From: Nonomuraea sp. MG754425
GTDB taxonomy: Bacteria > Actinomycetota > Actinomycetes > Streptosporangiales > Streptosporangiaceae
Direction: 5' to 3'
Assembly: GCF_021699195.1 (NCBI RefSeq)
Contig: NZ_SSXE01000031.1
Coordinates: 50,220 to 114,219, forward strand
DNA length: 64,000 nt
The notes below the pieces were generated by a model. That model was not told the origin of the DNA, ran no database searches, and saw nothing but the letters and a program-made list of their open reading frames with translations. Within the stretch, counting starts at the first letter, position 1, and each line of letters begins with the position of its first letter. This document shows positions 25,089 to 33,896 of the stretch, piece after piece. The position numbers were made by a program, and so were the translations under genes.

Positions 25089-26378
25089 TCACAGCTCCGC
25101 GACCCGGAGCCGCTGGGCCGCCACGGCGGCGAACAGCGTGATCAGCGAGAACACCAGCAGCATGACCGCCACCGGCCAGAGGCTCTCCCCGGTAGCGGCC
25201 AGCAGCGCCGTCGCGGCCAGCGGCACGAACCCGCTGATGGCCCCGGACACGTTGTACGACAGTCCCACGCCGGAGTAGCGCACCTCGCTGGTGAACATCT
25301 CGCTGAGCAACTGCCCGCAGGCGGCGTAGCTCACCGACACCAGCACGACACCGATCACCAGCCCGGCCGCGACCCCGGCCGGGGTGCCCAGGCCGACCAG
25401 CCAGAAGATCGGGAACGCCGCCACCGCCGAGGCCGCCGCGCCCCAGACCGCCACCGGCCCCGCCCCGACACGGTCGGCGATCTTGCCGAACAGCGGATAC
25501 AGGCACAGGTTGATGAACGAGGCCAGCGTGGCCGCGTTGAGCAGCACGGTACGGTCGATGCCCGCGGTGTCGGAACCGTAGTTGACCAGGAACGTCCCGC
25601 ACAGGTAGTAGCCGCCGATCCCGACGAACGACACCGCGACGCCGACCACCAGCCGCCACCCGCTGGTGCGGATCAGCTCGACCAGCGGACGCTTGGCGTC
25701 GCGCTGCTGGGACAGCATCTTCTGGAATACCGGCGACTCGTCCACCCTGCTGCGCACCCAGAGCGCGACCAGCAGCAGCGGGAAGCCCAGCAGGAACGGG
25801 ATCCGCCACCCCCAGGACTCGAACTGCGCGTCCGGCAGCAGGCTGACCAGCGTGAACACCGCCGTGGCGGTCAGCGAGCCGACCGGGGAGCCCATCTGCG
25901 GCATGACGCCGTAGATGCCGCGCTTCTCCTTCGGCGCGTGTTCGACCGCCAGGGTGGCCGCGCCGCTCCACTCGCCGCCGACGGAGATGCCCTGCAGCAG
26001 GCGGAGCGTGGCCAGCAGGATCGGCGCCGCCACCCCGATCTGCGCGTACGTCGGCAGCAGGCCGATGCAGCCGGTCACGACGCCGATGAGGACGACGGTG
26101 ACCATGAGGATGCGGCGCCGGCCGTACCGGTCGCCGAGGTGGCCGAAGACGGCCGCGCCCAGGGGGCGGGCGACGAAACCGACGCCGAAGGTGGCGAAGG
26201 AGGCCATCGTGCCCGCGAGCGGGCTCAGCTCGGGGAAGAACTGGCTGTTGAAGACCAGTGCCGCCGCCGTGCCGTAAACGTAGTAGTCGTACCATTCCAG
26301 CGCGGTGCCCGCGAAGGCGCCCAGCGCGACCGTCCGTGGGTGGGTTTCCGGCCGCTGGGGGTGAGCCGAGGATTGCAT
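25089..26378 (-). CDS. MHS-family metabolite:proton symporter
   Basis: A 429-residue transporter. FAGTALEWYDYYVYGTAAALVF at the first helix and RPLGAAVFGHLGDRYGRRRIL after the second are hallmarks of the metabolite:H+ symporter branch of the MFS, which imports organic acids, betaines and similar solutes. It is first in the operon with the guanidino enzyme and urease subunits, so it probably imports their substrate. AAGGTGG precedes the ATG. It is divergent from a PucR regulator. Confidence 0.85.
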   Translation of the reverse strand: MQSSAHPQRPETHPRTVALGAFAGTALEWYDYYVYGTAAALVFNSQFFPELSPLAGTMASFATFGVGFVARPLGAAVFGHLGDRYGRRRILMVTVVLIGVVTGCIGLLPTYAQIGVAAPILLATLRLLQGISVGGEWSGAATLAVEHAPKEKRGIYGVMPQMGSPVGSLTATAVFTLVSLLPDAQFESWGWRIPFLLGFPLLLVALWVRSRVDESPVFQKMLSQQRDAKRPLVELIRTSGWRLVVGVAVSFVGIGGYYLCGTFLVNYGSDTAGIDRTVLLNAATLASFINLCLYPLFGKIADRVGAGPVAVWGAAASAVAAFPIFWLVGLGTPAGVAAGLVIGVVLVSVSYAACGQLLSEMFTSEVRYSGVGLSYNVSGAISGFVPLAATALLAATGESLWPVAVMLLVFSLITLFAAVAAQRLRVAEL

Positions 26379-26447
26379 GATGCCACCTTGTCGCGTCCCT
26401 GACCTGCGCTTCAATCGCAAATCGGCACCCGCGTGCCGCCACTAGAC

Positions 26448-26461
26448 TGTGCATTTGCACA
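26448..26461. promoter_or_regulatory. Palindrome TGTGCATTTGCACA, likely PucR operator
   Basis: TGTGCA-TT-TGCACA is a perfect 6+2+6 palindrome lying 18 nt before the PucR start and just downstream of TAGACT (26443-26448), a plausible -10 box. This position fits autorepression by the regulator and shared control of the divergent transporter operon. Confidence 0.6.
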
Positions 26462-26479
26462 ACCGAGGAGGTTCCGGGG

Positions 26480-27619
26480 ATGGCGGTCGAAGAGCTCTCG
26501 CGCGAGCTGGTGCGCGACGTCGCCCCGCTGGCCGACCGGTTCGTCTCCGAGCTGGCCGGCATCGGCGCCCCCTACGCGGGCACGGTCGTGCCCGAGGAGA
26601 CCCTGCTGGCCGACGCCCGCCGCAGCCTCGAACTGATCCTGCGCCTCATCGGCCGGCTGCCCGTGCCCGACCACGTCGCGGGCGCCTCGGCCGAGATCGG
26701 CGCGGCGCGGGCCGAGGCGGGCGTGCCGCTCGACGCGCTGCTGCAGGCCGTACGCCTCGACGCCCGGGTCGTGTGGGACGAGCTGCGCCTGCGGGCCGAC
26801 CCCGGCGACGCGCTCACCCTGATGGCCGAGGCGCCGCGCGTGTGGGAGGCGGTCGAGCACCACTCGATGGGCATCCTGGCCGCCTACCAGCAGCGGGTGC
26901 TGGAGATGGCCCAGGCCAGGCAGGACGAGCGGGCGCGGTGGTTCGCCCGGCTGCTGGAGTGCGACGGGCGTCACCCCGACATCCGGCGGCAGGCGGCCAC
27001 CGTGCTCGGCTTCGACGAGGGCGCCTGGTTCGCCGTCGTCGCGCTCCCACCTGGCCCGTTCACGGCTCTGCGGCCGGTCCGCGAGCAGCTCGCCGCGCTC
27101 GGCGTCCGGGTGCACGCGCAGGAGTGGCCCGCCGGGTCGCTCGTCGTGCTGCAACTGCCCTCGCGGGCGGGCGCCGCCGCGGCCGAGGGCTGGTTCCGCG
27201 GCGTGCGGTGCGCGGTGAGCCCCGCCGTCGAAGGTCTCGCCGCGCTGCCCAGGGGGGTCCGCCTGGCCGAGCTGACCCTGTACGCGCTGCCCCCCGACGC
27301 CGCCGGCCCGCTCGCCACCCGCGACCTGTGGCCGGCGATCGCGGCCGGCATGCTCGGCGAGTTCCGGGCCGACCTCGTCCGCGACGCGCTCGGCGGGCTG
27401 GGCGAGCTGCCCGAGCGCGACGTCGCCAGGGTGCTGGAGACCGTGGAGCGTTACCTGCGCACCGGCTCGATCGCCGAGACCGCCCGGCAGCTCTACTGCC
27501 ACCGCAACACGGTGCTCAACCGGCTGCGCCAGTTCGCCGCCGTCACCGGCCGCGACGTGATGACCTCGGCCGACGCCGCCGTCGTGACCCTGGCGCTGCG
27601 GGCCCGCGCCTACGAGTGA
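26480..27619 (+). CDS. PucR/CdaR-type transcriptional regulator
   Basis: A 379-residue regulator. Residues 1-150 form an RsbRD/DUF-like sensing region, residues 165-270 a degenerate nucleotide-fold domain, and residues 320-375 the PucR C-terminal helix-turn-helix: VERYLRTGSIAETARQL, then HRNTVLNRLRQF. Such regulators often control purine, ureide or amino-acid breakdown. It stands opposite the transporter-guanidino-urease operon and is its probable controller. The ribosome site is GAGGAGG. Confidence 0.88.
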   Translation: MAVEELSRELVRDVAPLADRFVSELAGIGAPYAGTVVPEETLLADARRSLELILRLIGRLPVPDHVAGASAEIGAARAEAGVPLDALLQAVRLDARVVWDELRLRADPGDALTLMAEAPRVWEAVEHHSMGILAAYQQRVLEMAQARQDERARWFARLLECDGRHPDIRRQAATVLGFDEGAWFAVVALPPGPFTALRPVREQLAALGVRVHAQEWPAGSLVVLQLPSRAGAAAAEGWFRGVRCAVSPAVEGLAALPRGVRLAELTLYALPPDAAGPLATRDLWPAIAAGMLGEFRADLVRDALGGLGELPERDVARVLETVERYLRTGSIAETARQLYCHRNTVLNRLRQFAAVTGRDVMTSADAAVVTLALRARAYE

Positions 27620-27629
27620 GCGAGGTGTG

Positions 27630-28280
27630 TCAGTCGAGGACGTGGGCGTGCAACGCGCGCAGGACCGCGTTGGTCCGGTCGCGCGCCCCCAGCTTGAGCA
27701 GCACCGTGGAGACGTGGTTCTTGACCGTCCCCTCGGCCAGGAACAGCGCGCGGGCGATCTCCCGGTTGCTGTACCCCTCCGCGACCAGGCGCAGCACCTC
27801 CAGTTCCCGCCCGGTGAGCCGCTGGATGTCCGGCAGGCCGTCGTCGTCCGGCGGGCGGCGGCGGTGCACCGCGCGCACCAGCCGGTCGGTGATCGACGGC
27901 GAGATGAGCGTCCCCCCGCCGGCGAGGACCCGGATGGCCTTGGTCAGCCGTTCGAGGGTCACGTCTTTCAGCAGGTAACCGCAGGCCCCGGCGCGCATCG
28001 CGTCCAGCACGAGGGTGTCGTTGTCGAACGTGGTCAGCACGAGCACCGGCGGCGACTGTCCGGCGCGGTCCCGCAGCGCCGACAGGGTCCAGATGCCGTC
28101 GTGACGGGGCATCCGCAGGTCGAGCAGGACCACGTCGGGCGCGTGCTCCCCGATCGCCGCCAGGGCGGACATGCCGTCGTCGGCCTCGCCCACCACCTCG
28201 ATGTCGTCGGTCAGGTCGAGCAGGCTGCGGATGCCCTGCCTGACCAGGGTCTGGTCGTCGACCACGAGCACCCGGATCAT
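27630..28280 (-). CDS. NarL/FixJ-type response regulator
   Basis: A 216-residue regulator with Asp8-Asp9, phospho-acceptor Asp54 (VVLLDLRMP), the switch Thr in LVLTTFDND and Lys in GYLLKDV. The LuxR-type domain is LTGRELEVLRLVAEGYSNREI ... EGTVKNHVSTVLLKL. It overlaps the kinase stop by 4 nt and is cotranslated with it. The divergent ABC exporter is the likely target. Confidence 0.92.
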   Translation of the reverse strand: MIRVLVVDDQTLVRQGIRSLLDLTDDIEVVGEADDGMSALAAIGEHAPDVVLLDLRMPRHDGIWTLSALRDRAGQSPPVLVLTTFDNDTLVLDAMRAGACGYLLKDVTLERLTKAIRVLAGGGTLISPSITDRLVRAVHRRRPPDDDGLPDIQRLTGRELEVLRLVAEGYSNREIARALFLAEGTVKNHVSTVLLKLGARDRTNAVLRALHAHVLD

Positions 28281-29389
28281 CGGGCCGGCACCGTGGCGGT
28301 GACGCGGAAGCCGTCGCGGCCGTCGAGCCGCACCTCACCGCCGATCGCGTCGATCCGCTCGCGCAGGCCGCGCAGGCCGTTGCCGGGCCGCACGTCGGGG
28401 CTGCCGCGGCCGTCGTCCACGGTGGTGAGCCGCACGCCCTGATCGGGGGTGTTCTCGACGCGGATGCGCAGCGCGGACGCGCCGGCGTGCCTGATGGTGT
28501 TGGTGACGATCTCCTGGATGACGCGGATGAGCGTCATGGTCACCTCCTCGTCCGGGCGTACGTCGTCGTCGATCCACACGGAGATGTCGAGACCGGGGAT
28601 GTCGCGGACCACGGCGGTCAGCGACTCGCGCAGGTCGGGGGCGTCCGAGCGGAGCTGCCCGACGGTCGTGCGCACGTCGCGCAGCAGGTCGCGGGCCACC
28701 CCGTCGGCGCGCTCGACGTGCGCGCGGACGGCGGGGCCCTCGTGGTGCTTGGCCACCTCCAGCTCCAGGGTGAGCGCCGTGAGCTGGTGTCCCATGAGGT
28801 CGTGCAGTTCGCGGGCGATGCGCAGGCGTTCGTGCGCGCGGGCGGTGTCGGCCATGACGACGCTGGCCGTCCGCAGCTCCACGTGCGCCTCGGCGAGTTC
28901 GCGGCGCAGCCGTTGCTCGCGCACGATCGCCAGCGCGCTGAGCACCGTCGCGGTCTGGAGCAGCAGGTAGACCAGGGCGCTGAGGCCGATGTCGGTCGGC
29001 GTGCGGGCGTCGAGGGCCACCGACGCGGCGATGACGCCGGTGTTGAGCACGATCACCACCGGGATCACCCGGTGCGGGGTGAGGTACGCGCTCAGCGTCG
29101 CGGTGAAGACGAGCAGGATCGGCAGCCAGCCGGCGTTGGGCGCGGCCAGGACCGTCAGCCAGCCCAGCACGACGGCGACGCCGTAGCTGATCAGCGCCCG
29201 TCGCCGGCGGCCCAGGTCGTCCCAGATCGCCGCGGCCGTCGCGGTGACCAGCAGCCCCGCGAACACCGCGCCCCACAGCGGCCGTGGCACCACGATGTGG
29301 CCGAGCCCGATGAGCGTCGGGGCGCCCACCGCGACGCAGACCAGCAGGACCAGCAGACCTGCCCACACATCTGGCCCGATTTGCCGCAT
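28277..29389 (-). CDS. NarL-type sensor histidine kinase
   Basis: A 370-residue kinase with five or six N-terminal helices (residues 8-155), phospho-acceptor His196 in ERLRIARELHDLMGHQLTAL, and an ATPase domain with DDGRG and GNGLRGLRERIDAIGG. No large sensor domain is present, as in kinases that sense antibiotics or envelope stress at the membrane and control neighbouring ABC exporters. Confidence 0.9.
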   Translation of the reverse strand: MRQIGPDVWAGLLVLLVCVAVGAPTLIGLGHIVVPRPLWGAVFAGLLVTATAAAIWDDLGRRRRALISYGVAVVLGWLTVLAAPNAGWLPILLVFTATLSAYLTPHRVIPVVIVLNTGVIAASVALDARTPTDIGLSALVYLLLQTATVLSALAIVREQRLRRELAEAHVELRTASVVMADTARAHERLRIARELHDLMGHQLTALTLELEVAKHHEGPAVRAHVERADGVARDLLRDVRTTVGQLRSDAPDLRESLTAVVRDIPGLDISVWIDDDVRPDEEVTMTLIRVIQEIVTNTIRHAGASALRIRVENTPDQGVRLTTVDDGRGSPDVRPGNGLRGLRERIDAIGGEVRLDGRDGFRVTATVPAR

Positions 29390-29412
29390 ATAGCCACTGT
29401 AGTGGGCGGACA

Positions 29413-29463
29413 GCCGGCACTGAGGTGCCGAAAGTCATGGGTGCCGGCACTGACCATCGGCAC
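29413..29463. promoter_or_regulatory. Repeated GCCGGCACTGA boxes, likely response-regulator sites
   Basis: GCCGGCACTGA occurs at 29413-29423 and again at 29443-29453, exactly 30 bp apart (about three helical turns). The first is part of a perfect CGGCAC-TGAG-GTGCCG inverted repeat, and the second is flanked by GTGCCG and CGGCAC. They lie between the kinase and the ABC exporter starts. Confidence 0.55.
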
Positions 29464-29500
29464 AAGACCGGCAAGCCGCCCTCCTCGTAGCGTCGGCGAC

Positions 29501-30445
29501 ATGTCAGCGACAACCGCAACAGCCGCCGTCGAGGCGGACCGCCTGTACAAACGGTTCCGCGCCAAGGTCGCGGTCGACGAGGTCAGCCTGTCGATCGCGT
29601 ACGGCGAGGTCTTCGGCCTCCTCGGACGCAACGGCGCGGGCAAGACCACCACCGTGGAACTGATCGCCGGGCTGCGCCGGCCCGACCGCGGCACCGTCAG
29701 CGTGCTCGGCCTGGACGTCCGGCGCGACCGGGCCCGGCTGCGGCAGGTGCTCGGGGTGCAGTTGCAGGAGGCCACCCTGCACGCCACGCTCACGGTCGCC
29801 GAACTCGTCCGCCTCTACGCGACCTTCTACCGCGACCCGGTCCCGGCCGGCGAGCTGATCGAGTCGGTCGGCCTGACCGAGTCGGCGCGGACCCGTTTCG
29901 CCAACCTGTCCGGCGGCCAGCAACAGCGGCTGTCGATCGCGCTCGCCCTCGTCGGGCGGCCCCGGCTGGTGATCCTGGACGAACTCACCACCGGCCTCGA
30001 CCCCGAGGCGCGCCGCCAGATGTGGGCCACCATCGAGGACCTGCGGGTCTCCGGCGTGACCGTCGTGCTGGTCAGCCACGCCATGGAGGAGGTCGAGCGG
30101 CTCTGCGACCGGGTCGCGCTGCTCGACGCGGGCCGGGTCGTCGCCCTCGACTCGCCCGCCGGGCTGGTCCGCAGGGCCGGGTTCGCCCAGCGGGTCACCT
30201 TCCGTGCCGCCCTCCCCCTGCCCGCCGGGCTGCTCGAGGACCTCGACGAGGTCGATCGGGTGCACACCGGCAACGGGCGCGTGACCGTCGAAGGGCACGG
30301 CGACCTGCTGCAGGCCGTGAGCGTCGCGCTCGTGCGCGCGGGCGTCGTGGCCACCGAGACCCGTAGCGAGCAGGCCGGCCTGGACGACGCCTTCGTCGCC
30401 CTGACCGGGCACCGGCTCGACACCGAGGAGGACGCACGGCGATGA
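29501..30445 (+). CDS. ABC exporter ATP-binding protein (DrrA-like)
   Basis: A 314-residue ATPase. Walker A is GRNGAGKTTT (about residue 42), the signature is LSGGQQQRLSIAL (about 137), Walker B is LVILDELTTGLDP, and the switch His is VSHAMEE. The C-terminal 80 residues match the extension of daunorubicin-type exporters. It overlaps the permease start by 4 nt. Expected role is efflux of a drug or lipid under control of the adjacent two-component system. Confidence 0.92.
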   Translation: MSATTATAAVEADRLYKRFRAKVAVDEVSLSIAYGEVFGLLGRNGAGKTTTVELIAGLRRPDRGTVSVLGLDVRRDRARLRQVLGVQLQEATLHATLTVAELVRLYATFYRDPVPAGELIESVGLTESARTRFANLSGGQQQRLSIALALVGRPRLVILDELTTGLDPEARRQMWATIEDLRVSGVTVVLVSHAMEEVERLCDRVALLDAGRVVALDSPAGLVRRAGFAQRVTFRAALPLPAGLLEDLDEVDRVHTGNGRVTVEGHGDLLQAVSVALVRAGVVATETRSEQAGLDDAFVALTGHRLDTEEDARR

Positions 30446-31206
30446 GCGAGGTCACCGTCTACCGGCCGGGCCCGCGTTCCTGGGCCGTCATGCTGGTCAG
30501 CGAGCTCAAGATGGTCGCCAGGGACACCGCGGGGCTGATCGTGCCGCTCGGCCTGCCGATGCTCATCCTGCTGGTCAACGCCTCGTCCGCCGGCCGGCAG
30601 CCGGTCGGGCAGGGCCGGACCGCGCTCGACGCGTACGTGCTGCCGCTGGTGTTCACGATGGTCGTGGCCATGACCGGCATCGTCAACATGCCGAGTTTCC
30701 TGGCCTACTACCGCCGCAGCGGCATCCTGCGACGGCTCGGGGTGACGCCCGCGTCGCCCGCGCTGGTCCTGGTCGCGCAGGCGGCCGTCGGCATCCTGCA
30801 GATCGCGGTCGGCGTCGTGGCCGCGTGGATCCTGGCCGTGCTGCTGTTCGACGCCAACCCGCCCGTGAGCGTCGGCCCGGCGATCGGCGTGCTGGCGCTC
30901 ACGACGGCCGCCATGTACGCCATCGGCCTGATCGTCGCCGCGCTGTCGCCCACCCCGAACTCGGCGGTGGCGATCGGCCTGACCGCCTTCTTCGCCCTGG
31001 GGGCCTCGGGCGGCATGTTCGGGGGGCGGGACAGCCTGCCCGACGTGATCGCCACGATCGGCGGCGTGCTGCCGTTCGGCGCGGGCAACCAGGCCCTGTC
31101 GGCGGCCTGGCTGGGCGCGCCCGTCGAGGCCGGCCCGCTGCTCGGGATGGGCGCGACCATCGTGGCCGGGGTGGTGATCTCGGCGCTGTTCTTCCGCTGG
31201 GAATGA
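30442..31206 (+). CDS. ABC-2 type permease (DrrB-like)
   Basis: A 254-residue membrane protein with six helices and the ABC-2 fold. LAYYRRSGILRRLGVTPAS around residue 90 is the coupling region seen in ABC-2 permeases. It is translated together with the ATPase through an ATGA overlap. The gene ends 13 nt before the convergent LysR gene. Confidence 0.88.
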   Translation: MSEVTVYRPGPRSWAVMLVSELKMVARDTAGLIVPLGLPMLILLVNASSAGRQPVGQGRTALDAYVLPLVFTMVVAMTGIVNMPSFLAYYRRSGILRRLGVTPASPALVLVAQAAVGILQIAVGVVAAWILAVLLFDANPPVSVGPAIGVLALTTAAMYAIGLIVAALSPTPNSAVAIGLTAFFALGASGGMFGGRDSLPDVIATIGGVLPFGAGNQALSAAWLGAPVEAGPLLGMGATIVAGVVISALFFRWE

Positions 31207-31219
31207 CCGCTGCGCCGGG

Positions 31220-32092
31220 TCAGGCCGGTACGGCTCGCATGACGCCGGCCACCTCGTCCACCACGGCCCGGGTGGGTCGCTGGCAGACCAGCCACGTCGT
31301 CATCACGGCCTGCGGCAGCTCCTGGACGGGCCGCCAGCGCCAGCCGGGCAGCCGCAGCGCGGCGACGTGCGAGGCGACCAGCGCGGCGTCGGAGCGCGTC
31401 GCCTGCGCGCAGGCCAGGACGTGCTCGGTGAACTGGGCGAACTGCCAGTACGGCCGGACGCCGGCGGCCAGCACCGCCGCCGTGACGCTGGCCTGGGCGG
31501 GCTCCCGTTCGCGGGCGTGCACGAGCACCCGCAGCGTGTGCAGATCGCCGACCCGGTAGCCGGGCTCGTCCGCCAGGGGATGGCCGGGCCGCACCGCCAG
31601 CCCGAGGGTCTCCTGGCGCACCAGCCAGGAGGCGAAGTGACCGGGCGGCTGCCGATGGACCAGGCACAGGTCGAGCCTGCCCTCGTGGAGCAGGCGGAGC
31701 TGGTCGAAGCTGGTGGCCTCCACGTAGTTCAGCTCGGCGTGCGGCAGTGCGGCGGCCACCGCCTCGACGACCGACGACAACCAGGACGCGGGCGTCGCGG
31801 GCGGCACGCCGACGGAGACCACCTGCCGCGCCCTGGCCGCTTCCGAGACGACCTCCTGGGTGGTCGCGGCCAGGCCGAGGATCTGCCTGGCGTGCTGCAG
31901 CAGCGCCTCCCCGCTCGGCGTCAGCCGCACCCCCCGGGACGTGCGATCGAACAACCGCTGGCCGAGCCGCCGTTCCAGATCCATGATCTGCCGGCTCAGC
32001 GACGGCTGCGAGACCAGCAGCCGCTGGGCGGCCTGATAGAACGAGCCCTCCTCCGCGACCGCGGCGAAGTAGCGCAGGTGCCGAAGTTCCAC
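31220..32092 (-). CDS. LysR-family transcriptional regulator
   Basis: A 290-residue LysR regulator with the N-terminal helix-turn-helix (ELRHLRYFAAVAEEGSFYQA, then VSQPSLSRQIMDLERRLGQRLF) and an inducer-binding domain. I chose the GTG at 32092 because GGAGGAG lies immediately upstream; a start at 32134 would have no ribosome site. It is divergent from the TIM-barrel isomerase operon and a LysR-type box lies in front of its start. The inducer is unknown. Confidence 0.88.
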   Translation of the reverse strand: MELRHLRYFAAVAEEGSFYQAAQRLLVSQPSLSRQIMDLERRLGQRLFDRTSRGVRLTPSGEALLQHARQILGLAATTQEVVSEAARARQVVSVGVPPATPASWLSSVVEAVAAALPHAELNYVEATSFDQLRLLHEGRLDLCLVHRQPPGHFASWLVRQETLGLAVRPGHPLADEPGYRVGDLHTLRVLVHAREREPAQASVTAAVLAAGVRPYWQFAQFTEHVLACAQATRSDAALVASHVAALRLPGWRWRPVQELPQAVMTTWLVCQRPTRAVVDEVAGVMRAVPA

Positions 32093-32116
32093 CACTCCTC
32101 CTCGACCGGCCGCTCG

Positions 32117-32137
32117 GCTATGCCTGTGGAACATAGC
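32117..32137. promoter_or_regulatory. LysR box
   Basis: GCTATG (32117-32122) and CATAGC (32132-32137) form a perfect inverted repeat with a 9-bp spacer. The T-N11-A core expected for LysR regulators is present. It stands 24 bp upstream of the LysR start in the gap with the divergent operon. Confidence 0.65.
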
Positions 32138-32260
32138 AGAGGTGCCCAGAAGGACTTGGACCGCACGGTGTGCCGGGCCCTGTACTGATGTCGGCGGCCA
32201 TCACCGATGCTGCCGCACGACGGTGAGCAGCGCTGCGTGCTGCGTTCTTCGAGGAGTGAG

Positions 32261-33115
32261 ATGAGGCTAGGCGTGTGTTCGGCCTGCCTGCCGGAGCTGA
32301 CGCCGGACCAGGCGGCGGAGGCGGCGGCCGAGGCAGGGTATGCCGGAATCGAATGGCGGGTCTCCGCCGAGGCCGCCGATCCGCAGGCACCGGCGCACTT
32401 CCTGCGCAACAACCGGTGCACCCTGCGCCCGGAGCGGGACGACGTCCGCCGCGCGCGCCGGCTGTGCGACCGGGCGGGCCTGGCCGTGATCGGGCTGAAC
32501 GGCTCGGTCCGGGCCGGTGACCTGCGGGGGGTCGAGCAGCTCATGGGCCTGGCGGCCGAGGCGGGCGCACCGCGGATCCGCCTGTGGGCGCCGTCCACGG
32601 CGGACGGCGGCTTCCACGAGTCGCTGGACCGGGCCGTCGCCTTCTTCGGCGAGGTCGCGGCGCTGGCGGACCGCCTCGGCGTCCAGGCGCTGCTGGAGAT
32701 GCACCAGCGGACGATCTGCCCCAGTGCCGCGCTGGCCAAGCAGGTCGTGGCCGGGCTGCCCGCGCACCTGGTGGGCGTGATCTACGACCCGGGCAACACC
32801 GTGGTGGAAGGCTCGGAGGATCCCCGGCTGGCGCTCGCGATCCTGGGCGAGCACCTGGCCCACGTGCACCTCAAGAACGCCGCCCACGAACGCGCCGGGG
32901 ACGGCGGCCCGTGGCGGCACCGATGGACGCCGATGGACGACGGCGTGCTCGACGTGCCCGCGATCCTGCGGCTGCTCGACGGCGCCGGCTACCGCGGCTG
33001 GGTGTCGGTGGAGGACTTCAGCGCCGAACGGCCGGCGCGCGACACCCTCGCCTTCGACGCCGCCTACCTACGCGGCCACGCCACGTTCGAGCCCGCGGCG
33101 GGAGGGCGGCCGTGA
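32261..33115 (+). CDS. TIM-barrel sugar-phosphate isomerase/epimerase-like protein
   Basis: A 284-residue xylose-isomerase-like TIM barrel. The barrel strands carry expected metal ligands: LLEMHQRT with Glu near residue 146, IYDPGNTV with Asp near 173, HVHLKN with His near 205, and SVEDFS with Glu near 252. Relatives include hydroxypyruvate isomerases and sugar epimerases. ATG 32261 follows GAGGAG. It heads a LysR-linked operon with an SDR, a hydrolase and an MFS importer, which suggests uptake and oxidation of a sugar acid or glycoside. Confidence 0.75.
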   Translation: MRLGVCSACLPELTPDQAAEAAAEAGYAGIEWRVSAEAADPQAPAHFLRNNRCTLRPERDDVRRARRLCDRAGLAVIGLNGSVRAGDLRGVEQLMGLAAEAGAPRIRLWAPSTADGGFHESLDRAVAFFGEVAALADRLGVQALLEMHQRTICPSAALAKQVVAGLPAHLVGVIYDPGNTVVEGSEDPRLALAILGEHLAHVHLKNAAHERAGDGGPWRHRWTPMDDGVLDVPAILRLLDGAGYRGWVSVEDFSAERPARDTLAFDAAYLRGHATFEPAAGGRP

Positions 33116-33870
33116 GCGCGCGAGGAGCGATCCTCACCGGAGGGGCCGGCGTCCTCGGCACGGCCATCGCCGCCCGGCTGGCCGCCGACGGGTTCGAGGT
33201 GACGCTCCTCGACATCGACGAGGCGGCCGTGGCGGAGGTGGCGGACCGTCTGTCGGCGTCCGGCGGCGGGAACGTCGTAGGGCGGCGGGTGGACGTCAGC
33301 GACCCCGGCGCGGTCGGCGCGGAGATCGCCCGGCTGGACCGCGCGGGCCGGCGGCTGGACTGCCTGGTGAACAACGCCGCCGTCAACCCCCGCCTGCCCC
33401 TGTCCGGGCAGGCCCCTGAGGTCTGGGACCTGACGATGGCGGTCAACGTGCGCGGGCCCATGTTGCTGTGCCAGGCGCTGCTGCCCTGGTGGCGGCGTCA
33501 TGGCGGCGGCCGGGTGGTCAACGTGAGTTCGCGTACCTGGCTCGGGGGCGGGCCCACGGCGTACGTCACGTCCAAGGCGGCCGTCGTGGGCCTGACCCGG
33601 ACCCTGGCCGTCGAGCTGGGCCCGCTCGGCGTCACCGTCAACGCCGTGGCGCCCAGCGTGGTGGAGACCCCCTTGACCAGGGCGGGACGCACCGACGCGG
33701 AGTTCGAGCGGTTCACCGCCCGCCACCTGGCGATGACCCCGCTCGGCCGGCTGGCCCGCCCCGGGGACGTGGCCGCCGCCGTCGCCTTCCTCGCCGGCGA
33801 CGGGGCCGCCTTCATCACCGGTGAGGTCCTGCACGTGTGCGGCGGGGCCCAGCTCGCACCGTCGGCCTGA
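33112..33870 (+). CDS. Short-chain dehydrogenase/reductase
   Basis: A 252-residue classical SDR. The NAD(P) motif is TGGAGVLG (variant of TGxxxGxG), DID at residue 38 suggests NAD preference, NNAAVN is the structural motif, and Ser-Tyr-Lys appear as NVSSRTW and YVTSK. GTG 33112 overlaps the previous stop by GTGA. It lacks Gly in the usual final TGxxxG position, a common variation. Confidence 0.85.
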   Translation: MSARGAILTGGAGVLGTAIAARLAADGFEVTLLDIDEAAVAEVADRLSASGGGNVVGRRVDVSDPGAVGAEIARLDRAGRRLDCLVNNAAVNPRLPLSGQAPEVWDLTMAVNVRGPMLLCQALLPWWRRHGGGRVVNVSSRTWLGGGPTAYVTSKAAVVGLTRTLAVELGPLGVTVNAVAPSVVETPLTRAGRTDAEFERFTARHLAMTPLGRLARPGDVAAAVAFLAGDGAAFITGEVLHVCGGAQLAPSA

Positions 33871-33896
33871 CAGTCCAGCCAGCGAAAGATCGACTC

